A DNA stretch of 28,459 nucleotides from NCBI GenBank assembly GCA_964551525.1, contig CAZKCH010000008.1:1-28459 (forward strand), in the 5' to 3' direction. Numbering within the stretch: the first letter of the stretch is position 1; every line of letters begins with the position of its first letter. The notes under the pieces are model-generated. The model did no database searches. It worked only from the letters and a program-made list of their open reading frames with translations, and was not told where the DNA came from. The stretch comes from GWA2-46-15 sp964551525. GTDB lineage: Bacteria; Patescibacteriota; Minisyncoccia; Minisyncoccales; GWA2-46-15. The position numbers and the translations under genes were made by a program. Positions 13,477 to 20,706 of the stretch are shown piece after piece.

Positions 13477-13515
13477 GGAGGGTGGGCGAAAAGTCCCACC
13501 CTCCCTTATTTTCTC
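13477..13515 (+). terminator. Terminator of the 73-residue zinc-ribbon gene
   Basis: GGAGGGTGGG/CCCACCCTCC, a perfect 10-bp stem around CGAAAAGT, followed by CTTATTTTCT. Confidence 0.88.
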
Positions 13516-13538
13516 TGGATAATTGACTTAGAAAATCG

Positions 13539-13544
13539 TATAAT
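13539..13544 (+). promoter_or_regulatory. -10 box placing the ZIP transcript start at its ATG
   Basis: TATAAT ends 7 nt before the ATG at 13552, so transcription should start at or next to the start codon (leaderless). The -35 is weak. Confidence 0.6.
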
Positions 13545-13551
13545 TTAACAT

Positions 13552-14298
13552 ATGGCGATTTTTGCTTATTCCCTCATCAGCGTCATTGTTGTCAGCCTGA
13601 TTTCCTTGATCGGCGTTTTTGTTTTAGTGATGAAACCGGAAAACGTTAAAAAAATCTCTTTCCTTTTAGTCGGCTTTGCCGCCGGCAGCTTATTGGGCGA
13701 TGTTCTGATCCATCTTCTGCCCGAAGCGTTCGCGCAATTAGCGGGCCAATTCACCGTTCCGATTCTAACCATGGCGGGTATGATTGTCTTTTTTTTCGTG
13801 GAAAAAATTCTTCATTGGCGCCACTGTCACGTGCCTGATTGCAGCGCCCACCCTCAAACGCTGGCTGATATCAGCTTGGTAGGCGATTCAATCCATAACT
13901 TCATTGACGGCTTGATGATTGCCGCCGCTTATCTCGTCAGTATTCCCATCGGCTTAGCCACGACGATTGCTGTTGTTTGCCATGAAATTCCTCAAGAAAT
14001 CGGCAATTTCGGCGTGCTTTTGCACGGCGGCTATTCTGCTAAAAAAGCGCTTTTCTATAATTTTCTAAGCGGCTTAACCGCTGTTTTTGGCGCCTTGGTG
14101 GCCTTGTTCATCGGCGCGAAAATGGGAAACTTTGCCCAATTTTTATTGCCAGTGACTGCTGGCGGACTTTTGTACATCGCCGCGGTTGATTTGATTCCTG
14201 AAATGCATCATGATTCGCGGCCCAAAGCATCAATTATTCAATTCCTCTGCTTGGCTTCGGGTTTTTTCGCCATGGCGCTCATGGCAATTATTTTTTAA
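13552..14298 (+). CDS. ZIP-family metal transporter
   Basis: Membrane importer for zinc or other divalent metals, 248 residues with about eight hydrophobic segments. The ZIP metal path is visible: HNFIDG (115-120) in TM4 and HEIPQE (144-149) in TM5. A His/Cys-rich cytoplasmic loop HWRHCHVPDCSAH (88-100) is the usual variable metal loop. The C-terminal AAVDLIPEMHHD also fits. It is closest in style to ZupT or the LIV-1-like bacterial group. The promoter implies a leaderless mRNA. Metal specificity cannot be read from sequence. Confidence 0.92.
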   Translation: MAIFAYSLISVIVVSLISLIGVFVLVMKPENVKKISFLLVGFAAGSLLGDVLIHLLPEAFAQLAGQFTVPILTMAGMIVFFFVEKILHWRHCHVPDCSAHPQTLADISLVGDSIHNFIDGLMIAAAYLVSIPIGLATTIAVVCHEIPQEIGNFGVLLHGGYSAKKALFYNFLSGLTAVFGALVALFIGAKMGNFAQFLLPVTAGGLLYIAAVDLIPEMHHDSRPKASIIQFLCLASGFFAMALMAIIF

Positions 14299-14325
14299 AA
14301 CATAATTAATTTAACTAAAGTTTAT

Positions 14326-14979
14326 ATGAAAAAAATCAATTTCATCTATGTCGCCACTGCCCTCATTATTCTTTTTACTTTTGCCTTGGGCTACAGCGTT
14401 TATCAATGCCCTCTTTTTCCCGATAAAGTCGCCACTCATTGGAATTTCAATGGCCAGCCCGACGGCTATATGAATAAGTTTTGGGGCTCTTTTTTGGTGC
14501 CGATCATGAATTTATTTTTCTTCATTCTTTTCTTGATTCTGCCCCACATTGACCCGCATAAAGAGAATTATGAGAAATTCAAGAAATATTACGATTTCTT
14601 CTCCTTAATCCTAATTGCTTTCTTCGCCTACATTTATGTTTTGTCTTTGGGCTGGAATTTGAGTGGAAAGCTGGAAATCAGCCAGTCGCTGACCCTGCCC
14701 TTTGCTGCTTTATTTTTTGCTGTCGGCGTCTTAACCGAAAAAACCAAAAAGAACTGGTTCGTCGGCGTCAAAACCCCTTGGACGCTCCACTCCGACGCGG
14801 TCTGGGAAAAAACCAACCGCTTAGCCGGTCGGCTTCTTGAAATCACGGCCATCATCATTGCCGCCGGGTTCTTTCTGGCAATTGAAAAAGCAATCTTTCT
14901 GATTATTATTCTTCCCCTCATCGTTTTCCTCGGCGTTTCTGTTTATTCCTATTTCCTCTACCGCAAAGAAACCCGCTAA
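14326..14979 (+). CDS. SdpI/DUF1648-family membrane protein
   Basis: 217 residues and about six membrane segments. The N-terminal DUF1648 signature VATHWNFNGQPDGY is followed by a C-terminal SdpI-type motif NWFVGVKTPWTL with VWEKTNRLAG. In Bacillus, SdpI gives immunity to the SdpC toxin, but most family members have no known role, and no toxin gene is next to it. It lies 27 nt after the ZIP gene, possibly in one transcript. Its stop codon is immediately followed by the REP-like repeat. Confidence 0.88.
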   Translation: MKKINFIYVATALIILFTFALGYSVYQCPLFPDKVATHWNFNGQPDGYMNKFWGSFLVPIMNLFFFILFLILPHIDPHKENYEKFKKYYDFFSLILIAFFAYIYVLSLGWNLSGKLEISQSLTLPFAALFFAVGVLTEKTKKNWFVGVKTPWTLHSDAVWEKTNRLAGRLLEITAIIIAAGFFLAIEKAIFLIIILPLIVFLGVSVYSYFLYRKETR

Positions 14980-15027
14980 CAGAGGTCTGACCTCTGCCAA
15001 ACGGTCGAGGTCAGACCTCTACCAAAT
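14980..15027 (+). repeat. REP-like double palindrome, left copy
   Basis: CAGAGGTC-T-GACCTCTG (14980-14996), spacer CCAAAC, then a second palindrome centred at 15013 with core GAGGTC-A-GACCTC, then CCAAAT. It differs from the right copy at only 2 of 48 positions. Confidence 0.9.
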
Positions 15028-15030
15028 GCT

Positions 15031-15735
15031 ATGAAAAGATCCCAATTAGTAAACGGCGAAATTTATCATATCGTTCTCAGAGGCTCTAGTGACTCCTTAA
15101 TCTTTAAAAACAAAGACGATTATTATCGAGGAATTTTTTCGCTTTTTGAATTTAATGATGAACACGCTGTCTTAATCCGTAACAGAAGAAGAAATCGTCT
15201 TCGAGCAAAAAAACTTGGGGATAAAGATTTTTCGGCTGTCCGCAAAACTATGGTAGAAATCCTCGCTTTTTGCTTCATGCCAAATCATATCCATTTACTT
15301 ATAAGGCAAATTAAAAACAATGGAATTAGCAATTTTATGAAAAAATTCGGCACTGGTTATGCTCTGTATTTTAATAAGAAATATAAACGGCAGGGGCATC
15401 TTTTTCAAAGCAAATTCAAAGACATTCGAATTAAAAGCGATGAACAATTAGGAGCCGTTTTCAACTATATTCATACTAATCCTGTTTCTTTAATCGATCC
15501 CGATTGGAAAGAAAAAGGCACACGCAATCCTCGGAAAGCCATTAATTTTTTAAGTAGCGGTTATAAATGGTCAAGTTATCCAGATTATATCGGTAAAAAG
15601 AATTTTCCTTCTGTCACTGAAAGAGATTTTTTATCAGAAACAATGAATGGCCTTATGGGATGTAAAGAATCAGTTGAAGGTTGGATTAAATATAAAAAGG
15701 GGGTTTTAGGATTAGACGCTATCTCCTTAGAATAA
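15031..15735 (+). CDS. REP-associated tyrosine transposase (RAYT, IS200-like Y1 family)
   Basis: Single-strand DNA transposase of 234 residues. HUH motif: PNHIHLL with His86 and His88. A helix SNFMKKFGTGYALYFNKKY (100-118) carries the candidate catalytic tyrosines (Tyr110, Tyr113). Further family motifs are GHLFQSKF and FNYIHTNPV. The ORF is intact. It nicks and joins palindromic ends; the flanking palindromes are the expected substrate. It starts 3 nt after the left repeat, so neither SD nor promoter is separate from the repeat. Confidence 0.94.
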   Translation: MKRSQLVNGEIYHIVLRGSSDSLIFKNKDDYYRGIFSLFEFNDEHAVLIRNRRRNRLRAKKLGDKDFSAVRKTMVEILAFCFMPNHIHLLIRQIKNNGISNFMKKFGTGYALYFNKKYKRQGHLFQSKFKDIRIKSDEQLGAVFNYIHTNPVSLIDPDWKEKGTRNPRKAINFLSSGYKWSSYPDYIGKKNFPSVTERDFLSETMNGLMGCKESVEGWIKYKKGVLGLDAISLE

Positions 15736-15739
15736 AAGC

Positions 15740-15789
15740 GGCAGAGGTCTAACCTCTGCCAAACGGTCGAGGTCAGACCTCGACCAAAT
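15740..15789 (+). repeat. REP-like double palindrome, right copy
   Basis: GGCAGAGGT-CTA-ACCTCTGCC (15740-15760), spacer AAAC, then a perfect palindrome with 10-bp arms GGTCGAGGTC around A (15765-15785), then AAAT. It ends 5 nt before the mutM ATG, so it forms the mutM 5' leader. Confidence 0.9.
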
Positions 15790-15794
15790 CTTTT

Positions 15795-16613
15795 ATGCCG
15801 GAATTACCTGAAGTTGAAACCATAAAGTTATACCTGGAGAAAGCGATCGTTGGCCAAAAGATCGCTAGCGTTGAGATTTTATCAAAAAAACAATTTTTAG
15901 GAAATCCGAAGGGACTCATTGGCAGGAAGATCAAAAGCCTTGATCGACGGGCGAAATACCTGATCATCAATCTGGATAACGACAAGTCGCTTCTAATTCA
16001 TTTAAAGCTGACGGGCCAGCTTATTTGGGTGCCAATAGCAAGCGCTGATTTGCCAAGCAAAGCAGCGCGGATAATCATTCGTTTTAATAAAGGGGTTCTG
16101 TTTTTTAATGACAGAAGAAAATTTGGCTGGATCAAAGTAATAACAAATAACAAAAAACTAATAACCGATAACTTAGCGAAACTTGGTCCCGAGCCGCTCG
16201 AATCGGAATTTTCCCTCGATTACCTGAAGAAAATTTTACAGAAAACCAGCCGGCCTATTAAGCTCGTCCTTCTTGATCAGGAAAAAATCGCAGGCATTGG
16301 CAATATTTACGCTAATGAGGCCTTGTTTTTGGCAAAAATCAATCCGGCCAAGCCGGCCAAAAACTTAACTGCCGATGAAATTAAAAAACTACGAGAGGCA
16401 ATTCTAAAAGTTTTAAAACAGGGGATTAAGTACGGCGGGTCTTCGGCCGCCGACGAATCCTATATCAAGCCGGACGGCTCTTTGGGAAAATTCCAGCAGC
16501 ATTTTGCCGTTTACCAAAGACAAGGGCAAAAATGCCAAAGATGCGAGGCAATCATCAAAAGAATAAATTTGAGCAATCGGAGCACTTTTTTCTGCCCCGT
16601 CTGCCAAAAATAG
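15795..16613 (+). CDS. mutM: Formamidopyrimidine-DNA glycosylase
   Basis: Base-excision repair enzyme that removes 8-oxoguanine and cuts the backbone. 272 residues, normal length. The N-terminus MPELPEVETI carries catalytic Pro2 and Glu3. LIHLKLTGQL holds the conserved Lys. The H2TH region reads LLDQEKIAGIGNIYANEALF. A C-terminal zinc finger uses Cys247, Cys250, Cys267 and Cys270 (KCQRC ... FCPVC). The REP-like repeat lies directly upstream and there is no SD, so its promoter was probably replaced or displaced by the insertion. Confidence 0.97.
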   Translation: MPELPEVETIKLYLEKAIVGQKIASVEILSKKQFLGNPKGLIGRKIKSLDRRAKYLIINLDNDKSLLIHLKLTGQLIWVPIASADLPSKAARIIIRFNKGVLFFNDRRKFGWIKVITNNKKLITDNLAKLGPEPLESEFSLDYLKKILQKTSRPIKLVLLDQEKIAGIGNIYANEALFLAKINPAKPAKNLTADEIKKLREAILKVLKQGIKYGGSSAADESYIKPDGSLGKFQQHFAVYQRQGQKCQRCEAIIKRINLSNRSTFFCPVCQK

Positions 16614-16622
16614 CAGTTTTGC

Positions 16623-16628
16623 TATAAT
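16623..16628 (+). promoter_or_regulatory. -10 box of a leaderless promoter (permease)
   Basis: TATAAT ends 6 nt before the ATG at 16635. A partial -35, CTGCCA (16601-16606), lies 16 bp upstream. Predicted transcript start is the A of ATG. Confidence 0.65.
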
Positions 16629-16634
16629 TAAACT

Positions 16635-17750
16635 ATGACCGACACCAAAAAATTCGCTTTAGCGGTTGCGACTTTAACCAGCGCCATTATCGGCACGGGA
16701 TTTTTTATCCTGCCGTACGTTGCCAGCCAAACCGGAATATGGCTTACTCTCGGATATTTTGTTGTCTTAAGCGGCCTCGTTCTTCTCATTAATCTCATGT
16801 TTGCCGATGTGGCTTTGAAAACGCCTGATTTCTTGCGCCTGCCCGGCTACGCCAAGCTGCATCTGGGAAAAGGGGGCGAAAAAGCAGCTGTTCTCTGTAT
16901 GGTGCTCGGCTCTTACGGCACGCTCCTTATTTATCTGATTATGGGCGGCACTTTTTTGACCAACCTGCTCCAACCAATACTGGGCGGCAGCGTTCTGATA
17001 TACACTTTGATTTATTACGGCTTGGCAACGATTTTCATTTATTTCGGCATCAAGCCCTTGGCTAAAATTAATTTCGCCGATCTGATTTCTTTAGCTATTG
17101 TCATGGCTATTGTTTTTATCGGCGGGCACCAATTATGGCAAGGAGAAAATTTCTTATCGCCGATGAATCTGAAAAACATTTTTCTTCCTTACGGACCCAT
17201 TCTTTTTGCTCTCTGGGGCGCCACCATGATTCCGGAAATTAAAGAAATGCTGGGCAATAAAAAAGAAAAGCTTTTGAAAAAAGCGGTCTTTATTTCTATC
17301 GCGATTTCCGCTATTTTCTATTTCCTTTTTATCGTTCTGGTTTCCGGCATCAGCGGTGCCGCCACTACCCCTGACGCCTTTTCCGGATTAAAATCATTCT
17401 TGGGCAGCAAAATGGCAAATTTAGGATTTCTTCTGGGCACGATTACCATTTTCACCTCCTTTGGTGCCATTGGTATGACTTTGGAAAAGGTTTTCCGCTA
17501 TGATTTTAAGATGCCGAAAAACATTGCTTTCCTACTCGTTTGCAGCGTGCCCTTAATCATGTTTTTCCTCGGCCTGCGTGATTTTATCGGCATCATCGGC
17601 TTGGTCGGCGGCGCCATGATGGGCACAGAAGGGATTTTAATCCTTTTGATGTATCAAAAAACCAGGCCGGATAAAAAATGGTTGGCCTTGCCCCTGACGA
17701 TTGTTTTCGTCTTGGGAGTAATTTATGAAGTAATTTATTTCTTAGCATAA
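16635..17750 (+). CDS. Amino acid permease (APC superfamily, aromatic/HAAAP-like)
   Basis: 371 residues, about eleven membrane segments. The first helix TSAIIGTGFFILPYVASQTG has the broken-helix glycine pattern of amino acid transporters in the Tyr/Trp permease and Aa_trans group. Later SFGAIGMTLEKVFRYDF and GLVGGAMMGTEGILILLMY also fit. Substrate cannot be assigned. The mRNA is probably leaderless. The next gene begins 3 nt after the stop, so the two transporters form an operon. Confidence 0.85.
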   Translation: MTDTKKFALAVATLTSAIIGTGFFILPYVASQTGIWLTLGYFVVLSGLVLLINLMFADVALKTPDFLRLPGYAKLHLGKGGEKAAVLCMVLGSYGTLLIYLIMGGTFLTNLLQPILGGSVLIYTLIYYGLATIFIYFGIKPLAKINFADLISLAIVMAIVFIGGHQLWQGENFLSPMNLKNIFLPYGPILFALWGATMIPEIKEMLGNKKEKLLKKAVFISIAISAIFYFLFIVLVSGISGAATTPDAFSGLKSFLGSKMANLGFLLGTITIFTSFGAIGMTLEKVFRYDFKMPKNIAFLLVCSVPLIMFFLGLRDFIGIIGLVGGAMMGTEGILILLMYQKTRPDKKWLALPLTIVFVLGVIYEVIYFLA

Positions 17751-17753
17751 AAA

Positions 17754-18695
17754 ATGGCGTATTACATCCTCATTTTTATCGCTTCATCGCTGTCTTTTCT
17801 ACTTTCTGGAAATATCGTGGTTAAAAGCCTGCTTCGCCTGGCCAAAGTTTTAGGATGGCGGGAATTTGTCGTCGGTTTTGCCGTCATGTCCTTAGCCACT
17901 TCTACCCCCAATCTGTTTATCGGCATCAGTTCGGTTTTAAGGGGTATCCCCCAATTATCTTTCGGCGATGTGGTCGGCGGTAATGTTGTTGATTTAACCT
18001 TGGTCGCCGGCTTAGCCGCTCTGCTTGGCCAGGGCATCAAGGCCAACAGCCGCATGGTTCAAACCAGTTCTATTTTTACCTTGGCGATTGCCGCCCTGCC
18101 CATGTTTCTGGTTGCCGACGGCTTTCTTTCCCGAGGCGACGGTCTGATTTTACTCGCCACCTTTGCCGCTTATGTTTGGTGGCTTTTCAGTAAAGAAGAA
18201 AGATTCAGTAAATCATATGACGAGACCTCGATAAAGAGAGAGCCGTTTTTAAAAAGTTTTATTGCTCTGGTCTTCGGATTAGCACTACTGATTTTGGCCT
18301 CGCAAGGAATAGTTGTCTCTGCCGCCTTTTTTGCCCAAGCGCTGAGCGTGCCCATTGGTTTGATCGGAATTTTGATTGTCGGCTTGGGTACTTGTCTGCC
18401 GGAAATTGTTTTCACTATTATCTCAGCCCGGAAAAAAGAAGAATGGCTGGTTTTAGGCGATTTAATGGGATCGGTGATCACTTGCGCCACTTTGGTTTTG
18501 GGCATGGTCGCCGTTCTTTCGCCGATCAGGATCAATGATTTTTCCCCTTATTTTTTAGCCCGGGCCTTTCTGATGGCGGCCGCCATGTTCTTTCTGCTTT
18601 TTATCCGTTCGGGCAAACGGTTAAGTAGAAAAGAGGGGTTATTCTTAATTTTTCTCTACATTGCCTTTTTGATCTCGGAAACCCTTTTGCGTTAA
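17754..18695 (+). CDS. Sodium/calcium exchanger family antiporter (YrbG-like)
   Basis: CaCA family protein, 313 residues, about ten membrane segments. It has the two inverted alpha-repeats: VVGFAVMSLATSTPNLFIGI with FGDVVGGNVVDLTLVAG, and LIVGLGTCLPEIVFTIISA with LGDLMGSVITCATLVLG. The usual ATS-P-E pattern reads ATSTPN in the first repeat (Asn for Glu) and GTCLPE in the second, so ion specificity may differ from a classical Na/Ca exchanger. It follows the permease by 3 nt with no SD. Confidence 0.9.
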   Translation: MAYYILIFIASSLSFLLSGNIVVKSLLRLAKVLGWREFVVGFAVMSLATSTPNLFIGISSVLRGIPQLSFGDVVGGNVVDLTLVAGLAALLGQGIKANSRMVQTSSIFTLAIAALPMFLVADGFLSRGDGLILLATFAAYVWWLFSKEERFSKSYDETSIKREPFLKSFIALVFGLALLILASQGIVVSAAFFAQALSVPIGLIGILIVGLGTCLPEIVFTIISARKKEEWLVLGDLMGSVITCATLVLGMVAVLSPIRINDFSPYFLARAFLMAAAMFFLLFIRSGKRLSRKEGLFLIFLYIAFLISETLLR

Positions 18696-18709
18696 ATTGA
18701 TATCAAGGG

Positions 18710-18715
18710 TAGAAT
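18710..18715 (+). promoter_or_regulatory. -10 box of a leaderless promoter (rmuC)
   Basis: TAGAAT ends 6 nt before the ATG at 18722. TTGCGT (18687-18692) lies exactly 17 bp upstream as a weak -35. Confidence 0.55.
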
Positions 18716-18721
18716 AAAACC

Positions 18722-19783
18722 ATGCAAGAAATTATCTTCGGTCTTTTAATCGTTATTATTTTCGGCATCACGGCCGTTGGTTTTTTGCTTTTGCGGCGCC
18801 GGCCACAGCCAGAGGAAAAAAACGAATCCCTGCTCATGCTCCAACAGCAGATAAACAATCTCAGTCAGACCATGGATAGCCGGCTGGCAGAATCAACTAG
18901 AGCCATTCAAACGCAATTCGGCCAAAGCGCAAAAATCATCGGGGAAGTCAGTGAAAAACTCGCCCAGCTTGACTCAACCAACAAACAAGTGGTCAATCAT
19001 ACGGAAAAAATACTGGAGCTGGAAAGCATTTTCAGAAATCCGAAACAAAAGGGGATAGTGGGGGAATTTTTACTGGAAAACCTTCTTAAAAACACCATGC
19101 CGGCCGGCCAGTATCTGATTCAACACAAATTAGGCGTTGATGAAAATACCGGCAAAGAACTGATCGTTGACGCCGTTATTCTGGTTGATAAAAACAAAAT
19201 GATCCCCATTGATGCCAAGTTTTCCGCTGATAACTACAACCGCATTGTCAACGAAAAAGATCCCCGCCAAAGAGAAGAGCTGGAAAAATTATTCATTCAG
19301 GACTTAAAAAACAGAATTGACGAGACCGCCAAATACGTCCAGCCCACAAAAGGAACCATGGATTATGCTCTGATGTTTATCCCGGCGGACCGGATTTACA
19401 CTGATTTGCTCGATAACGAGATCGGCGGCGTGATCAAAAGCAATACTCGCAACTTGATCGACTATGCTCATGAAAAACGCGTTCATATTGTTTCTCCCAC
19501 GAATTTTTACGTGTTTTTGATGACGATCTTGCAGGGCCTGAAGAACTTTAAGATAAGCGAATTCGCCCAGGAAATCAAACAAAGGGTGGAATTCCTTTCC
19601 AAACACATTGCCGGCTACGAAGAATATATGAAAAAATTAGGCGCTAATCTCGGCCTGACTGTTTCCGCCTACAATAACGCCTACAAAGAATTTGGCAAAA
19701 TTGATAAAGACGTCGCTAAGATCACGGGCGGCAAACCCAAGGCCGACGTCAAACAGCTCGAACGGCCATTGAATAACGAATAG
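18722..19783 (+). CDS. rmuC: DNA recombination protein RmuC
   Basis: Membrane-anchored nuclease-like protein that limits inversions at short repeats in E. coli. 353 residues: N-terminal membrane segment (about 5-23), a coiled-coil stalk (about 38-105), then the RmuC domain with KGIVGEFLLENLLKN, VDAVILVDKNKMIPIDAKF (PD-(D/E)xK-like core) and ALMFIPADRIYTDLL. It is shorter than E. coli RmuC (about 475) mainly in the coiled coil. Its presence near palindromic repeats is suggestive only. Confidence 0.94.
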   Translation: MQEIIFGLLIVIIFGITAVGFLLLRRRPQPEEKNESLLMLQQQINNLSQTMDSRLAESTRAIQTQFGQSAKIIGEVSEKLAQLDSTNKQVVNHTEKILELESIFRNPKQKGIVGEFLLENLLKNTMPAGQYLIQHKLGVDENTGKELIVDAVILVDKNKMIPIDAKFSADNYNRIVNEKDPRQREELEKLFIQDLKNRIDETAKYVQPTKGTMDYALMFIPADRIYTDLLDNEIGGVIKSNTRNLIDYAHEKRVHIVSPTNFYVFLMTILQGLKNFKISEFAQEIKQRVEFLSKHIAGYEEYMKKLGANLGLTVSAYNNAYKEFGKIDKDVAKITGGKPKADVKQLERPLNNE

Positions 19784-19806
19784 CTTTGTGCTAAATTAGA
19801 AACATT

Positions 19807-20124
19807 ATGAAAACATTAGCCGTGATAAAAACGGGCGGTAAACAATATATTGTCAGCCCCAAGCAAGAATTAAAAATAGAAAAGCTGGTCCAAGATCCGG
19901 GCAGCGAATTTAGCTTTGACGAGGTCTTGTTGATAAGCGACGGTAAAGAAACAAAAATTGGCACGCCTTTTATTGCCAACGCCAGCGTTAAGGCCAAGGT
20001 TTTAGGTCAAGGCAAACACAAGAAAGTGGTGATTATGAAATACAAACCGAAGATCAGATACCACAAAAAAACCGGCCATCGCCAGCCATTCACCTTGGTC
20101 AGAATCGAAAAAATTGAAAACTAA
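19807..20124 (+). CDS. rplU: 50S ribosomal protein L21
   Basis: Large-subunit protein bL21, 105 residues, normal length. The N-terminus LAVIKTGGKQYIVSPKQEL and the C-terminal RYHKKTGHRQPFTLVRIEKI are diagnostic. The usual partner rpmA (L27) does not follow; a terminator comes 6 nt after the stop. A TGCTAAATT extended -10 lies 9 nt before the ATG, implying a very short leader. No SD. Confidence 0.97.
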   Translation: MKTLAVIKTGGKQYIVSPKQELKIEKLVQDPGSEFSFDEVLLISDGKETKIGTPFIANASVKAKVLGQGKHKKVVIMKYKPKIRYHKKTGHRQPFTLVRIEKIEN

Positions 20125-20129
20125 ACCCG

Positions 20130-20157
20130 AAACCGCCCCGCAAAAGGCGGTTTTGTT
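20130..20157 (+). terminator. Terminator of rplU
   Basis: AAACCGCC/GGCGGTTT around CCGCAAAA, followed by TGTTA. Confidence 0.88.
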
Positions 20158-20161
20158 ATCC

Positions 20162-20190
20162 TTGACTTTTTGATAACAGCATGTTATAGT
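20162..20190 (+). promoter_or_regulatory. Promoter of the tiny-protein operon
   Basis: TTGACT (20162-20167), exact 17-bp spacer, TATAGT (20185-20190), the same boxes as the mraZ promoter. It starts 5 nt after the rplU terminator. Predicted start near 20197. Confidence 0.8.
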
Positions 20191-20223
20191 TAAACTATTC
20201 CCCGTTCAGAAAGGAGACAAAAA

Positions 20224-20337
20224 ATGAACGGAAATGAAGGGTACGTAACAATTTGTTCGTTTAATTGTTACGTCGTCCTGGCCATCATCGCCCTGGCCAT
20301 TATAATCTGGGCGATAAAAAGACGGAGGGAAAAATGA
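20224..20337 (+). CDS. Tiny single-pass membrane protein (37 residues)
   Basis: A short N-terminus with two cysteines (Cys11, Cys15), a hydrophobic helix YVVLAIIALAIIIWAI (16-31), then a basic tail KRRREK. The basic tail after the helix predicts an outside N-terminus. A strong SD (AAAGGAG) lies 6 nt before ATG, a good promoter lies upstream, and the stop overlaps the next start as ATGA. These context signals make it credible despite its size. No family recognised. Confidence 0.72.
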   Translation: MNGNEGYVTICSFNCYVVLAIIALAIIIWAIKRRREK

Positions 20338-20516
20338 GAAACATGAATATCCCTCCTTGGAAATGCCCGATCTGCGGGCACTCCGCACTACGAGGAGCGC
20401 AAGTCTGCTCCCAGTGCGGATATCGTCGGCATTCATGCACGCGGATATGCCCCAACGGGCACGCTGTGCGCTTGATTGCCAAATATTGCCACCGGTGTGG
20501 CGCGTACACACGGTGA
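20334..20516 (+). CDS. Double zinc-ribbon mini-protein (60 residues)
   Basis: Two zinc-finger units fill the protein: Cys11-x2-Cys14 with Cys25-x2-Cys28, and Cys35-x3-Cys39 (with His43) plus Cys52-x2-Cys55. This resembles DZANK/double zinc-ribbon domains, which usually serve as protein or nucleic-acid adaptors. Start chosen at MRNMNIPPWKC because GGAGG lies 7 nt upstream and the ATGA overlap couples it to the 37-residue gene. The codons are richer in G/C than the core genes. Function unknown. Confidence 0.82.
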   Translation: MRNMNIPPWKCPICGHSALRGAQVCSQCGYRRHSCTRICPNGHAVRLIAKYCHRCGAYTR

Positions 20517-20527
20517 AGGAGGAAAGA

Positions 20528-20698
20528 ATGAAACCATTTCTTTCCCTCACATTGTTACTTATGGGGGTAACAATAGGCCTGTTAGTGGGGTTTTTGATAA
20601 AAGCAGGCATCAACCCGATCTCGGCCCTAATGTGGGTCGGATCGGCGATCTGGCTGGGTTATGCTATAGGAAAAATGAAACCAGCCAGAAAAAAATAA
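20528..20698 (+). CDS. Tiny two-helix membrane protein (56 residues)
   Basis: Two hydrophobic segments, LTLLLMGVTIGLLVGFLI (7-24) and ISALMWVGSAIWLGYAI (31-47), with a basic tail KMKPARKK, predicting a hairpin with both ends inside. AAGGAGG precedes the ATG by 6 nt. Third gene of the operon, 11 nt after the zinc-ribbon gene. No family recognised. A role as membrane partner of the zinc-ribbon protein is only a guess from the operon. Confidence 0.78.
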   Translation: MKPFLSLTLLLMGVTIGLLVGFLIKAGINPISALMWVGSAIWLGYAIGKMKPARKK

Positions 20699-20706
20699 AA
20701 TCAAAA

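Larger units (their letters stand above)
14980..15789 (+). mobile_element. REP-RAYT unit: transposase between two 48-bp palindromic repeats
   Basis: A Y1 transposase gene is flanked on both sides by near-identical double palindromes in direct orientation, filling the space exactly from the stop of the SdpI-like gene to just before mutM. This is the layout of REP-associated tyrosine transposases. Such proteins usually move REP palindromes and are rarely mobile themselves. Confidence 0.85.

Noticed and set aside
14326..14979. Toxin-immunity pair around the SdpI-like protein
   Set aside because: No SdpC-like or other secreted toxin gene lies next to it; the family name alone does not support an immunity role.
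20265..20516. Longer 83-residue version of the double zinc-ribbon protein
   Set aside because: The extension overlaps the 37-residue gene and has no SD, while ATG 20334 has GGAGG and an ATGA overlap.
20206..20613. 135-codon minus-strand frame across the tiny-protein operon
   Set aside because: It is antisense to three genes with strong SDs and an upstream promoter, and shows no recognisable protein features.
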